From G965230065 sp965230065 (GTDB taxonomy: Bacteria; Bacteroidota; Bacteroidia; Cytophagales; Cyclobacteriaceae), in NCBI GenBank assembly GCA_965230065.1, contig OZ245942.1:4898001-4962000 (forward strand): a stretch of 64,000 bases of DNA, written 5' to 3'. Below are positions 1 through 8,732 of this stretch, piece after piece; the first letter of the stretch is position 1; every line of letters begins with the position of its first letter. The notes below the pieces were generated by a model that worked only from the letters and a program-made list of their open reading frames with translations, made no database searches and was not told where the DNA came from. The translations under genes were made by a program, and so were the position numbers.

Positions 1-645
1 TATCTTGATAACTTCTTCAAGGGGTTCCAGCCCTGAGCTATCCACGCCCGGAGGCCGCTGGTCTATCATGCGCCCGCTACCCTGGCAGGTAGGGCAGGTA
101 CTGGAAGAAACCATCTGTCCCAGCATGGTGTTTACTACTTTTCTTACCTGTCCGCTGCCCTGGCAGGTAGCACAGTCTTTAAAAGTAACACCTTTGGCAG
201 CCACCATACGGTTTACTTTTATTTTCTTTTCAGCACCATGTGCTATTTCTTCCAGTGTAAGTTTCAGTTTAATGCGCAGGTTCGAGCCTTTTCTTCTTCG
301 CTGGCCACCGCCAAAGAAGCTCTCGAAAGGGCTGCCACCGCCGCCACCAAAAATATCCCCAAACTGAGAGAAAATATCTTCCATGGTCATGCCGCCACCG
401 CCAAAACCACCGGCCCCGGCACCTACGCCCTGGTGACCGAAACGGTCGTACCGCTCTCTTTTTTCAGGGTTGCTCAATATTTCATAAGCTTCGGCAGCTT
501 CCTTGAACTTATCTTCTGCTTCGGGGTTGTCCGGGTTCTTATCAGGATGAAATTTGATAGCAATTTTCCGGTATGCTTTTTTAATTTCTTCTGTAGAAGC
601 CGATTTGCCCACTCCTAAAATCTCGTAAAAATCTCTCTTAGCCAT
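1..645 (-). CDS. dnaJ: Chaperone DnaJ (N-terminal 215 residues, cut by window edge)
   Basis: Hsp40 co-chaperone that delivers substrates to DnaK and stimulates its ATPase. Read on the minus strand from the ATG at 643-645, the frame is open to base 1, so the C-terminus lies outside the window. It has a J domain (about residues 4-70, HPD at 33-35), a Gly/Phe-rich linker (about 75-115) and the start of the zinc-finger domain with two CxxCxGxG motifs (CATCQGSG and CPTCQGSG). This order identifies a type I DnaJ. It lies downstream of grpE on the same strand, the usual heat-shock pairing, with a long hairpin in the spacer. Confidence 0.96.
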   Translation of the reverse strand, partial: MAKRDFYEILGVGKSASTEEIKKAYRKIAIKFHPDKNPDNPEAEDKFKEAAEAYEILSNPEKRERYDRFGHQGVGAGAGGFGGGGMTMEDIFSQFGDIFGGGGGSPFESFFGGGQRRRKGSNLRIKLKLTLEEIAHGAEKKIKVNRMVAAKGVTFKDCATCQGSGQVRKVVNTMLGQMVSSSTCPTCQGSGRMIDQRPPGVDSSGLEPLEEVIKI

Positions 646-719
646 ATCAATTGTTTATTAAAGGTGCATTCCTTTGATAGCAGGAATGCGTTCAAAATTT
701 AGAAGCAAAGGACAGTGTG

Positions 720-770
720 CAGAGGGCATGGTGCATAGTAAAAATGGTATGCTATGCACCATGCCCTCTG
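720..770. repeat. Perfect 19-bp inverted repeat between grpE and dnaJ
   Basis: The arms at 720-738 and 752-770 are exact reverse complements around a 13-base spacer. There is no T-run on the dnaJ-reading strand, so a simple terminator is not obvious. It may be a partial attenuator or processing site within the grpE-dnaJ transcript, or a dispersed palindromic repeat. Confidence 0.7.
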
Positions 771-791
771 CCTTTAGCCCCAAGCTAATAT

Positions 792-1385
792 TTATGCTCC
801 TGTCACTACTTTAGCGTAACGTATTACTTTATCACCTAAATAATACCCTTTCTCCAGTACCTCAATGATTTTGCCTTTTAGTTTATCTTCAGGAGCAGGT
901 ATTTGAGCAACGGCTTCATGGTACTCACTATCAAACTCATCACCAGGAACAATTTCCATTACCTTTAATCCCTTTTGTTCCAGGGTTTTTAAAAATTTAT
1001 GATAAACGAGCTGTATTCCCTCATCTGTGGATGCTTCTTCGGTTTCCTGATTTACACTTACTGCACGTTCAAAATCATCGAGTACGGGCAGTAATGCTGC
1101 CATTAAGTCTTTGTTGGCATTCGATATTAATTCTAAACGCTCTTTAGCCGAACGGCGCTTATAGTTTTCAAAATCAGAATACAGGCGCACATATTTATCT
1201 TTCAATGCGCTTACTTCTTCTTCCAGTTTATCAGAAGGAGATGCTTGTCCGGCAGAAGCATCCTCTGCCGAATTGTCAATATTATTTTCTGTTTTTTCTT
1301 CAGTTGTCATTTCTTCCCGGCCTTTGTTCATCTCTTCTACAGACGGTTCGTTTAAATTTTTATCTTCAGGTGCATTATTTGCCAT
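792..1385 (-). CDS. grpE: Nucleotide exchange factor GrpE
   Basis: GrpE releases ADP from DnaK in the DnaK-DnaJ-GrpE chaperone cycle. The protein has an acidic, low-complexity N-terminus, then the long coiled coil (residues with EEEVSALKDKYVRLYSDFENYK) and the C-terminal beta domain ending in GDKVIRYAKVVTGA, typical of the family. I chose the ATG at 1383-1385 (197 residues). The open frame extends to a GTG at 1415, but the ten extra residues look unlike a GrpE start. dnaJ follows 146 bases downstream on the same strand. Confidence 0.95.
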   Translation of the reverse strand: MANNAPEDKNLNEPSVEEMNKGREEMTTEEKTENNIDNSAEDASAGQASPSDKLEEEVSALKDKYVRLYSDFENYKRRSAKERLELISNANKDLMAALLPVLDDFERAVSVNQETEEASTDEGIQLVYHKFLKTLEQKGLKVMEIVPGDEFDSEYHEAVAQIPAPEDKLKGKIIEVLEKGYYLGDKVIRYAKVVTGA

Positions 1386-1610
1386 GGTATAAATAAAATT
1401 ATGGGTTGTTTCCACTTATTTTCGCCAACACAGTATGACAACTACTTTGCCAATCGTACATTCAATGACAATCTGGCATAATTTTGCAAGAAAGCAGGTG
1501 AAAGTGTGTACACTACCTCAAAAAAGCCACTATATACAAATTGCTAAGTTAGGAAAATCTTTGATGAGACATTCGGAGCTTCTTTCTGGCCAGACTGTTT
1601 GGAACTGAAG

Positions 1611-2612
1611 TTATTTGGGGGCTTCCTGCAAGGTTTTCCATATCAAATCTTTCAACACACCTATATTATATTGGGTAACAGCAGAAATAAAAACGATGGG
1701 AAGGCTTACTGTTATTTCTTCTTCAATTAGTGCTTGCAACTCCTGGTCTATCAGGTCTGATTTGGTGATGGCGATAATGCGCTGCTTATCCAATAGCTCG
1801 GGGTTATAATTTTTGAGTTCATTAAGTAACAAAGCATATTCCTCATTGATATCTTTGGTATCGGCGGGAATGGTGAATAAAAGCATGGCATTTCGTTCAA
1901 TATGTCTGAGAAAACGAATACCCAAACCCTTGCCTTCGGCAGCGCCTTCTATGATACCTGGTATGTCGGCCATTACGAAGGAGCGGTCATCGCGGTAAGG
2001 TACTACCCCTAAATTTGGCACTAAGGTGGTGAATGGATAATCGGCAATGGCGGGTTTAGCGGCAGATACCACTGACAAAAGTGTAGATTTTCCTGCATTT
2101 GGGAAACCCACCAAACCGACATCGGCCAGTAATTTTAGTTCCAGAATCAGCCAGGCTTCCTGACTGGGCTCACCAGGCTGTGCATGTCTGGGAGCCTGTT
2201 GGGCAGATGTTTTGAAATGGTCGTTGCCCAGCCCACCTTGTCCACCGGGGAGTACGATGGCCTGTTGCCCATCTTCTGTGATTTCAACCATCGTTTCATT
2301 GGTTTCTGCGTTTTTTACCACAGTGCCCAATGGCACTTCTACTACTACATCATCACCCTGTGCCCCGGTTTTGAGGGCACCGGCCCCGGACTCTCCATTT
2401 TGAGCAAAAATGTGCTTTCTGTATTTGAGATGCAGCAAGGTCCAGAGTTGGGCATTTCCTTGCACAATTACATGCCCGCCTCTTCCGCCATCTCCGCCAT
2501 CAGGCCCGCCTTTGGGTACAAATTTTTCACGGCGAAAATGCACCGATCCAGAACCCCCTGCACCAGAGCGAGCAAAAACTTTTACGTAGTCTATAAAATT
2601 AGATGAAGTCAT
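1611..2612 (-). CDS. obgE: GTPase Obg/CgtA
   Basis: Essential ribosome-associated GTPase of the Obg family, involved in large-subunit maturation and stress control. The 333 residues begin with the Gly-rich Obg fold (SGAGGSGSVHFRREKFVPKG, about 15-35, and repeated GG turns to about 155), followed by the G domain with Walker A GFPNAGKST, the switch motif DIPGIIEGA and the NKxD-equivalent TKSD. The family's variable C-terminal extension is short. The ATG at 2610-2612 gives the standard N-terminus. It is transcribed towards grpE but 195 bases away, so probably as its own unit. Confidence 0.96.
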   Translation of the reverse strand: MTSSNFIDYVKVFARSGAGGSGSVHFRREKFVPKGGPDGGDGGRGGHVIVQGNAQLWTLLHLKYRKHIFAQNGESGAGALKTGAQGDDVVVEVPLGTVVKNAETNETMVEITEDGQQAIVLPGGQGGLGNDHFKTSAQQAPRHAQPGEPSQEAWLILELKLLADVGLVGFPNAGKSTLLSVVSAAKPAIADYPFTTLVPNLGVVPYRDDRSFVMADIPGIIEGAAEGKGLGIRFLRHIERNAMLLFTIPADTKDINEEYALLLNELKNYNPELLDKQRIIAITKSDLIDQELQALIEEEITVSLPIVFISAVTQYNIGVLKDLIWKTLQEAPK

Positions 2613-2914
2613 ATATTTTTAGGTTCATGAAAAACCTTACTTTTCTTTCTGACAAAAATGCGAAACAAAAAGGTGATCTGTGTTATTGGTGATAAAATTA
2701 GGGTAAAAAAGCCCTATTTTTAGGGTAATTTCCTCTAAAAGTTGAAAATTTCACATAAGCAGTAAAATTTTACTTCGTAAATTTCTTTTTTTTAAATCTT
2801 TATGTCATTTTAGCATTTGCGTAGTATGTACACATTAAGTAGCTTTCGTTACCTTATTTTTGGTATTGTCAAGTCAAAATAATTAAAAAAGCTATTTAGC
2901 AACCCTTTACCTTT
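2613..2914. other. AT-rich divergent intergenic region
   Basis: This 302-base region separates obgE (minus) from the response regulator (plus), so it should hold both promoters. It is very AT-rich with several T-runs. Apart from one -7-like element I see no RNA gene, repeat or small ORF. Confidence 0.5.
2855..2862 (+). promoter_or_regulatory. Candidate Bacteroidota -7 element for the response regulator
   Basis: The sequence TATTTTTG matches the TAnnTTTG -7 consensus known for Bacteroides-type sigma factors and lies about 52 bases before the ATG. No well-spaced -33 TTG is seen, so the call is tentative. Confidence 0.25.
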
Positions 2915-3562
2915 ATGAACAAATTAAAAATTTTACTTGTTGATGACCATCAAATTTTACGGGAAGTTATTAGCGTAATGCTAAAAAATGAACCGGGTTA
3001 TGAGATTGTTGCTGAAGCTTCTTCGGTAGAAGAGGCAGAGCAAGCCATGGAAAACCATGAAATCGATATCGTTTTATTAGATATTGGTATGCCTAACAAG
3101 AATGGATTTCACCTTATCGAGACTGCCAAGGAAAAGTATCCGGATGTTATTTTTCTGATACTGAGCATGCACCTCGAGGATGAGTATGTATTTAAGGCCG
3201 TAGACATGGGCGTGAAAGGGTATTTGCACAAAGATGCCTCTTCACAGGAACTGATCATGGCATTGAAGCATGTTTCTCAGGGAGAGTCTTATTTTAGCCA
3301 GCGGGTGGTAAAAGTAATTATGGAAGGCTCGCGCTATAAGAGAGGGTCTAATGGGAAAAAGCCAAAAGACCTCACCAGGCGCGAAAAGGAAATCATCAGA
3401 TTGGTGATAGATGGACAGAGTAATGCTGAAATTGCCAAGCAACTGGGCATTAGCGTGCGTACGGTGGAAAACCATCGTTTCAATATGTTACGTAAAATTG
3501 GCGCCCGTAATACGCCCGAGCTGGTTAGATTTACGCTGGAGAATAAAATTCTGGATAGTTAA
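2915..3562 (+). CDS. NarL/FixJ-type response regulator
   Basis: Cytoplasmic two-component transcription regulator of 215 residues. The receiver domain (about 4-120) carries the acidic pair D10/D11, the phosphoacceptor D56 in LLDIGMP, and a conserved Lys in GYLHKDAS. The LuxR-type helix-turn-helix (about 148-210) contains LTRREKEI and ISVRTVENH. No histidine kinase is adjacent, so its partner is encoded elsewhere. It stands alone after a 300-base spacer. A hairpin lies just after the stop. Its target cannot be inferred from position. Confidence 0.92.
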   Translation: MNKLKILLVDDHQILREVISVMLKNEPGYEIVAEASSVEEAEQAMENHEIDIVLLDIGMPNKNGFHLIETAKEKYPDVIFLILSMHLEDEYVFKAVDMGVKGYLHKDASSQELIMALKHVSQGESYFSQRVVKVIMEGSRYKRGSNGKKPKDLTRREKEIIRLVIDGQSNAEIAKQLGISVRTVENHRFNMLRKIGARNTPELVRFTLENKILDS

Positions 3563-3589
3563 TCTGCCTGTTTGCCTACATTGCCTTAC

Positions 3590-3643
3590 AATTCCATCTG
3601 CTATTTCAGTTTTCTCTGATGAAAACAAATAACAGGTGGAATT
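3590..3643 (+). terminator. Imperfect hairpin after the response regulator
   Basis: The arms at 3590-3605 and 3628-3643 pair in 14 of 16 positions. The hairpin lies 28 bases after the stop codon, as expected for a terminator, but no strong T-run follows. Confidence 0.35.
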
Positions 3644-3731
3644 GCTGTGCTTCATTCATTTTCCTATTGTTTATATACTTTCATCTATTAATTTTGAAGG
3701 CATACTAAACAATTACTCCTTACTTTAATCC

Positions 3732-5141
3732 ATGAACCACCAAACTCCTTTTTCTCGCCGTAAGTTTATTCAGGGAATGGGAGCATTGTCAGGAATGGCT
3801 ATGCTTGACCCTACAGCGGCCTTATCTCAGCCTATGAATACCAAAAAAATTCGAATTCAACAGGTAAACTCTAATTTTGAAAGGGAACCCCTCATCCGGC
3901 CTTTTGGCTTTAAAGGAGGGTATTTGACTGAAATCTGGCAAAGTATAGCAAAAATGGAAAGTACTTCGGGCCATTCTACCATCGGCTTGGGTACACAGTC
4001 GGTGTTGTGGTCAGATTCTAAGGTATTTGCAGCGCACTCTGAAAATGGTGGGAATGCGTTGATGTATGCCCTCACTGAGCGGGCATTGCAAATGGCAAAA
4101 GATATTCCGTTCGAGAATCCTATCGATTTACTGGACAGTGTGTTGGATGAAGTGTTTGAGTATGGCAAGGACATTACCAACAGCCCAAACCTGAGAAAAA
4201 CTTTTGCGCTGAATGCCCTGGTAGCTTTTGATAATGCCGCCTGGCTGTTGTATGCCCGTGAAAATGGAATTACAGATTTTGATGAACTGATTCCGGCAAA
4301 GTACAAGCCCGCATTAGCTCACCATCATGACAAAGTGGCCAGCGTGCCTTCTATCGCTTACACCATTCCGATGAGTGAGTTGAAAGAAGAAGCTGATAAA
4401 GGGCATTTTATCATGAAAATAAAGCTGGGCATGCCGGGTAGCCAAAAAGAGATGCTGGAAAAGGACATGGAGCGGCTTACACAAATTCAAAAGGCCATTG
4501 GCGGGCGGGAAACTCCTCATACGCCGGACGGGAAAATACCGTATTACCTGGATATGAACGGGCGCTATGAAGAAAAAGAAACCTTGCTCAGGCTGGTTGA
4601 CCATGCCGAAAAAATTGGGATGCTGCCCCAAATTATGGTTGTGGAAGAGCCTTTTCCTGAAGATTTACATGTGCATGTAGATGATGTAGGTGTTCGTGTA
4701 ATTGCCGATGAAAGCGCGCACACCGACAAAGATGCTGAAGAAAGAATACAGATGGGCTACAAAGGCATTGCGTTGAAAGCCATTGCCAAAACCCTGAGTA
4801 TGACACTCAAAATTGCACAACTGGCCCATGAACAAAATATTCCCTGCCTGTGTGCTGACCTCACCGTAAACCCGATTTTGGTAGACTGGAACAAGAGTGT
4901 GGCGGCTCGCCTGGCACCTTTCCCAGGCCTTGAATTTAACCTGATGGAAACCAATGGGCATCAGAATTATAAACAATGGGATAAAATGCGTTCATATCAC
5001 CCTTATAATGAGTCAGCCTGGACCAAAACCCAGGATGGGGTTTTCGTTACAAATGATGATTTTTATGCAAAAAGTGGGGGCGTTTTTGAATTATCCGACC
5101 ATTACCAGGGTTTGGTAGCCCCTCCTGATTTTTCAAAATAG
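3732..5141 (+). CDS. Tat-exported enolase-superfamily protein
   Basis: 469-residue member of the enolase superfamily, whose enzymes abstract a proton alpha to a carboxylate using a divalent metal. The N-terminus has a strong Tat signal (SRRKFIQ at 8-14, then a hydrophobic stretch), so it should act in the periplasm. Superfamily residues are recognisable: KIK at 229-231, metal ligands D274, E305/E306 and D326/E327, and a second-barrel lysine K349. This Lys/Lys arrangement is that of the muconate-lactonising/dipeptide-epimerase branch rather than the Lys/His mandelate racemase branch. The substrate is unknown. The next gene is convergent. Confidence 0.8.
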   Translation: MNHQTPFSRRKFIQGMGALSGMAMLDPTAALSQPMNTKKIRIQQVNSNFEREPLIRPFGFKGGYLTEIWQSIAKMESTSGHSTIGLGTQSVLWSDSKVFAAHSENGGNALMYALTERALQMAKDIPFENPIDLLDSVLDEVFEYGKDITNSPNLRKTFALNALVAFDNAAWLLYARENGITDFDELIPAKYKPALAHHHDKVASVPSIAYTIPMSELKEEADKGHFIMKIKLGMPGSQKEMLEKDMERLTQIQKAIGGRETPHTPDGKIPYYLDMNGRYEEKETLLRLVDHAEKIGMLPQIMVVEEPFPEDLHVHVDDVGVRVIADESAHTDKDAEERIQMGYKGIALKAIAKTLSMTLKIAQLAHEQNIPCLCADLTVNPILVDWNKSVAARLAPFPGLEFNLMETNGHQNYKQWDKMRSYHPYNESAWTKTQDGVFVTNDDFYAKSGGVFELSDHYQGLVAPPDFSK

Positions 5142-5157
5142 AACGTGCGTTTCCCTG

Positions 5158-5177
5158 CCCCTTGAATGTACAAGGGG
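5158..5177. terminator. Short hairpin between convergent genes
   Basis: CCCCTTG (5158-5164) and CAAGGGG (5171-5177) form a 7-bp stem with a 6-base loop between the enolase-like gene (plus) and the TonB receptor (minus). It may act as a terminator in either direction, though no clear T-run is present. Confidence 0.4.
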
Positions 5178-5199
5178 TAATATTGGTTGTCCAGGTTAC

Positions 5200-7683
5200 T
5201 TAAAATTCTTTATCCCCAAACTCACTTTCGGTAAACTTCAGCTTTTTGGAAGGCTGGTTGATGGTGTAGCTCAGGTTGAACATAATCACATCTACCTCAT
5301 AAATGTAGTTGGTGGTGGTGTAAAACTCCCCTCCCTGCCAGGGGTCGCCACCCCAGGTAGTAATGCGCTGCTCGTTCGTAGGCATTAAGCCCATGTCCAT
5401 GTTGAGCCATTGGAGAGTAGCTGTCAAACGTTTGTCAAAAAAGGTTTTTTTCACGGTGAGGTTCGGAGATAAAAACCGGGAATCTTTGCCCTGGGCCGTA
5501 TTTCGGTCAGAAAGATAATTGAGTGACCACTGCACGTCCAGGGTAGGGGTGATGTTGAACGTAGTGTTGGCATTGATGGAGTACACCCAGCTGCTGGTAT
5601 TGACCGGGCGGTTGTCAAAACTACCATCAATCATGTAATAGTACAGGTTACCACCGACGTATATTTGCCACCAGGGAAAAGGGTTTAATTCTGCACCACC
5701 TTCTATGCCCAACGACCTTCCTGTGCCCACATTGGAATAAATTCTGTTCAGAATAGAATCATTATACACCGTATTCACCCGGTTGATGAGGTTTTGTACA
5801 TTCCTAAAGTAACTTGTCACAAATACCGAATTTTCGTCAAAATCTTTCACCAAACCCAATTCTACCAAGTCGATGAATTCCGGTAACAGGTTCGGGTCGC
5901 CCTGCTCCAGCGTTTCGGAATGTTCCCTTTCTGGGAACGGGTTCATTTTGAAAGTAGTGGTGCGTTCAACCCTTCGACTGTACGCGGCTTTTGCCTGGAA
6001 GCCATTGTCAAATTCGTATGCAATATTGGCCGAAGGATAAAGTTTTACAAAATCGTAAAGATAGGTGGTATCGCTTAATTCGTTGGAAGCATCCAGTTCA
6101 CGGTCCATCACTTCCACCCGAAGCCCGGCAGCATAGCTCAACTTATTGGTTTTGCCCGAAAACTGTCCGTAGGCCGAATGAATTTCCCTGTTTAAATTTA
6201 CTTTGCTTGAAAATTCAGGAATCAAAACCCACTCGTCCGTACCGATGATGCGTTCTTCATAGAAAAAATCGCCCCGATGATTGAGGTTCCTGAATTGGTA
6301 CCCGGCTTCTATCTTCCCAAATTCCAGCGGCTTTTCATAATCTACCTGTACCCTTACCCCGTGCAAGGGATTGTCATTGGTGTTATACTGATGTTGCAAA
6401 GTATCTGTCAACTCTGGCCAGGAGAGGTTGAGGTTGGTAGTGGGGCCACCCAGCATGGTATACTCATATAATACAGAGCCGGAAAGCTTGGATGCATCAT
6501 CAAAGGTATGGGCATAATCAAAGCTACCAATCAGGAAGTCGCCTCTTCTGATCCTCAGGTTTTCATTATAATACTGAATTTGACTGAGCGTATCCATTTC
6601 CGGCAGGTATACTTTCGTATTGTCGTAGTACAAAATATCAGCCGTGCGGTCTTTGGAGCGTTTTCCGGCATAAACCCCAAAACTGAAGTGGTTGTTTTTA
6701 TCAGGTGTAAAGCCCACCGTGGCCCGTCCAGAGTAGCTATATTCATCAAAGCTGCGCTCCCCTTCTGATGGAAAATGGGTGAGAGTATCTTCAATATTGG
6801 TGTAAACATCTCCCGAGCGCCACCCGGCAATATCGTTGCGTAAATAGCTGGCACCTACGGAAAAATCCCATTTATCTTTCCGGTAATTGAGGGTGAAATC
6901 ACCCCCATAGCGGGGGGCATTTCCCGCATTGTCATAATCTTGTATGCTGGGCAAGCCTACTTTCGCATTTACCTGTACAAAAAGCCCATCGGTAGCCCCT
7001 TTTTTGGTAATGATGTTGATGATCCCGGCCTTTCCTTCGGGGTCGTATTTGGCCGAAGGGGCCGTGACTACCTCAATATTTTCAATGGCGTTGGCCGGAA
7101 ACTGGTTAAGAATGATAGACGGGTCGCTCTGGATGGGTTTGCCATTGAGCAAAATAGTAAAGCCTGATGCGCCCCGTACCGTGATTTGTCCTTCTGCATT
7201 TACGGCCACGGAAGGCAGATTTTTCAGCACATCGGTAGCTGTGCCCCCGGTAGCAGCTTCAAACTGCCCGGCATCAAATACCTGCCTGTCAATTTTATGG
7301 TAAGTGGCGGCTTTCTTCCCGGTTACTTTAATTTCATTCAGCAACTGCTCATTGGCAGAAAGGGGAATTGCCCCTACGGTAAGGGTTTTTCCTTTTTCCA
7401 GCACAATATTATCCACCTCCCGGGTTTCGTACCCTACAAATTGTATTTGCAAAAAATACTTGCCTGGTTTTAGTTTTTCCATGGTAAAAGAGCCGTTGGC
7501 CAGGGTAACTACCCCGTTTACCATAGTAGAATCGTCAGGCGTATACAGCACCACATTGGCATACTCTAGTGGGTTGTTAGTAGACTGGTCAAGTACAGTG
7601 CCCTGAATAGCACTGTTTTGTGCAAATAGAACCTGGGTGAAGCATGAAAATAAGAGTGTGAAGAAAAATAGAAATTTATACAT
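5200..7683 (-). CDS. TonB-dependent outer-membrane receptor (OMP beta-barrel family, not SusC-type)
   Basis: 827-residue outer-membrane protein with a Sec signal peptide ending around LFAQ. It continues with a carboxypeptidase-regulatory-like domain (about 25-105), a plug domain (about 120-230, with the Gly-rich FTILLNGKPIQS segment) and a long barrel rich in aromatic/charged strands. The barrel resembles the family often annotated as outer membrane protein beta-barrel family. There is no SusD partner, so the ligand could be a siderophore, peptide or other compound. It lies downstream of the AraC-type regulator gene on the same strand, which may control it. Confidence 0.9.
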   Translation of the reverse strand: MYKFLFFFTLLFSCFTQVLFAQNSAIQGTVLDQSTNNPLEYANVVLYTPDDSTMVNGVVTLANGSFTMEKLKPGKYFLQIQFVGYETREVDNIVLEKGKTLTVGAIPLSANEQLLNEIKVTGKKAATYHKIDRQVFDAGQFEAATGGTATDVLKNLPSVAVNAEGQITVRGASGFTILLNGKPIQSDPSIILNQFPANAIENIEVVTAPSAKYDPEGKAGIINIITKKGATDGLFVQVNAKVGLPSIQDYDNAGNAPRYGGDFTLNYRKDKWDFSVGASYLRNDIAGWRSGDVYTNIEDTLTHFPSEGERSFDEYSYSGRATVGFTPDKNNHFSFGVYAGKRSKDRTADILYYDNTKVYLPEMDTLSQIQYYNENLRIRRGDFLIGSFDYAHTFDDASKLSGSVLYEYTMLGGPTTNLNLSWPELTDTLQHQYNTNDNPLHGVRVQVDYEKPLEFGKIEAGYQFRNLNHRGDFFYEERIIGTDEWVLIPEFSSKVNLNREIHSAYGQFSGKTNKLSYAAGLRVEVMDRELDASNELSDTTYLYDFVKLYPSANIAYEFDNGFQAKAAYSRRVERTTTFKMNPFPEREHSETLEQGDPNLLPEFIDLVELGLVKDFDENSVFVTSYFRNVQNLINRVNTVYNDSILNRIYSNVGTGRSLGIEGGAELNPFPWWQIYVGGNLYYYMIDGSFDNRPVNTSSWVYSINANTTFNITPTLDVQWSLNYLSDRNTAQGKDSRFLSPNLTVKKTFFDKRLTATLQWLNMDMGLMPTNEQRITTWGGDPWQGGEFYTTTNYIYEVDVIMFNLSYTINQPSKKLKFTESEFGDKEF

Positions 7684-7715
7684 TATTTGTTTGGCTAAAT
7701 TGAATTTGAAAACAC

Positions 7716-7723
7716 CAAAAGTA
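7716..7723 (-). promoter_or_regulatory. Candidate -7 element for the TonB receptor
   Basis: On the minus strand these bases read TACTTTTG, matching TAnnTTTG, about 33 bases before the receptor ATG. A TTG lies upstream, but with a shorter spacer than the usual 19 or so bases. Confidence 0.3.
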
Positions 7724-7784
7724 CGTTCCTGCTTTCACAACCTTATGGTTGATTTATGGATAATAATGGTAATTCTCAGTATAT

Positions 7785-8585
7785 CTATGCCATATTACGG
7801 TATTGTTGAGGGGTAAGGCGCGTATGAGCTTTGAAAAACTTTACAAAGTTGGAGGCATCGCTAAATTGCAGGTCGTCTGCTATTTCGGCTACTGTTTTAT
7901 CGGTATGGAACAACAGGTTTTTGGCTTCCAGCACGATACGTTCTTTGATGACAGACTGGGCATTTTTCCCTACTTTTTTACAGGCTTTGTTCAGCTTTTC
8001 GGGGGTAATGTGTAATAAATCTGCATATTGGTTGACCTGTTTGTATTCACGGTAGCTTTGGTCTACCATCTTTTTGAAGGTGTACAATAAAGTGCTGAAC
8101 CCATTTTCGGATTGCTGTTGGTTTTCAGAATAAAAATACAGTTTATGTACAATGAGGTTTAAATAGGCATTGAGCAGATCAGGCTCCGGGGTTTCTTCTT
8201 TAAAGGTGTCATAACATTGATGAAATAAACTTGCTAATGTTTTTGCGTCCCTTATCCTGATTTCAGGAGAAAGCCCGAAGAGTTTTTCGTGGGTACCCGG
8301 AAAGGTACTGAGCGCTTCTTCCCGGAACATTATAACGAAACCTTTTGGAATTTGTGTGAAGTCCCAGCAGTGTACCTGTCCGGGTTTAAGGATATGTACT
8401 ACCGGAGTAAAAACTTCATAAACATTGGCATCAATGGTATGGTTACCCGCACCTTGTTGTAATAAAATAATCTCATAATACCCGTCATGCTTATGGGGAC
8501 GGGTAGGCTTAATCACTTCTTTCATCCGGCTGATTTTAAACAGCATGGGGGATGATAGTTTATTTTTTAATTTTATCTGCTTCAC
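7785..8585 (-). CDS. AraC-family transcriptional regulator
   Basis: 266-residue cytoplasmic regulator. The N-terminal half looks like a cupin-type ligand-sensing domain (KPTRPHKHDGYYEIILLQ near residues 26-43). The C-terminal 100 residues form the double helix-turn-helix of AraC proteins (KTVAEIADDLQFSDASNF, then FKAHTRLTPQQYR). It is encoded about 100 bases before the TonB receptor in the same direction. This suggests it regulates that receptor in response to a small ligand, which is an inference from position only. Confidence 0.9.
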   Translation of the reverse strand: MKQIKLKNKLSSPMLFKISRMKEVIKPTRPHKHDGYYEIILLQQGAGNHTIDANVYEVFTPVVHILKPGQVHCWDFTQIPKGFVIMFREEALSTFPGTHEKLFGLSPEIRIRDAKTLASLFHQCYDTFKEETPEPDLLNAYLNLIVHKLYFYSENQQQSENGFSTLLYTFKKMVDQSYREYKQVNQYADLLHITPEKLNKACKKVGKNAQSVIKERIVLEAKNLLFHTDKTVAEIADDLQFSDASNFVKFFKAHTRLTPQQYRNMA

Positions 8586-8732
8586 TGCTATTAGCGGGCT
8601 ATGCTGTCAAACCGTTTATTTTTATAAAGAGAGGTTTATACAGGCTTTTATACGAATACTGCTTGTCTTCAAATCTACGTAAATCTGTTGAGAAGACAAT
8701 TAACAGTATTCGGAAGCAGTATTTACTTTGTA

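Noticed and set aside
238..618. Plus-strand 126-residue frame over the first 620 bases
   Set aside because: It is the antisense of dnaJ, whose J domain and zinc-finger motifs are clear on the minus strand.
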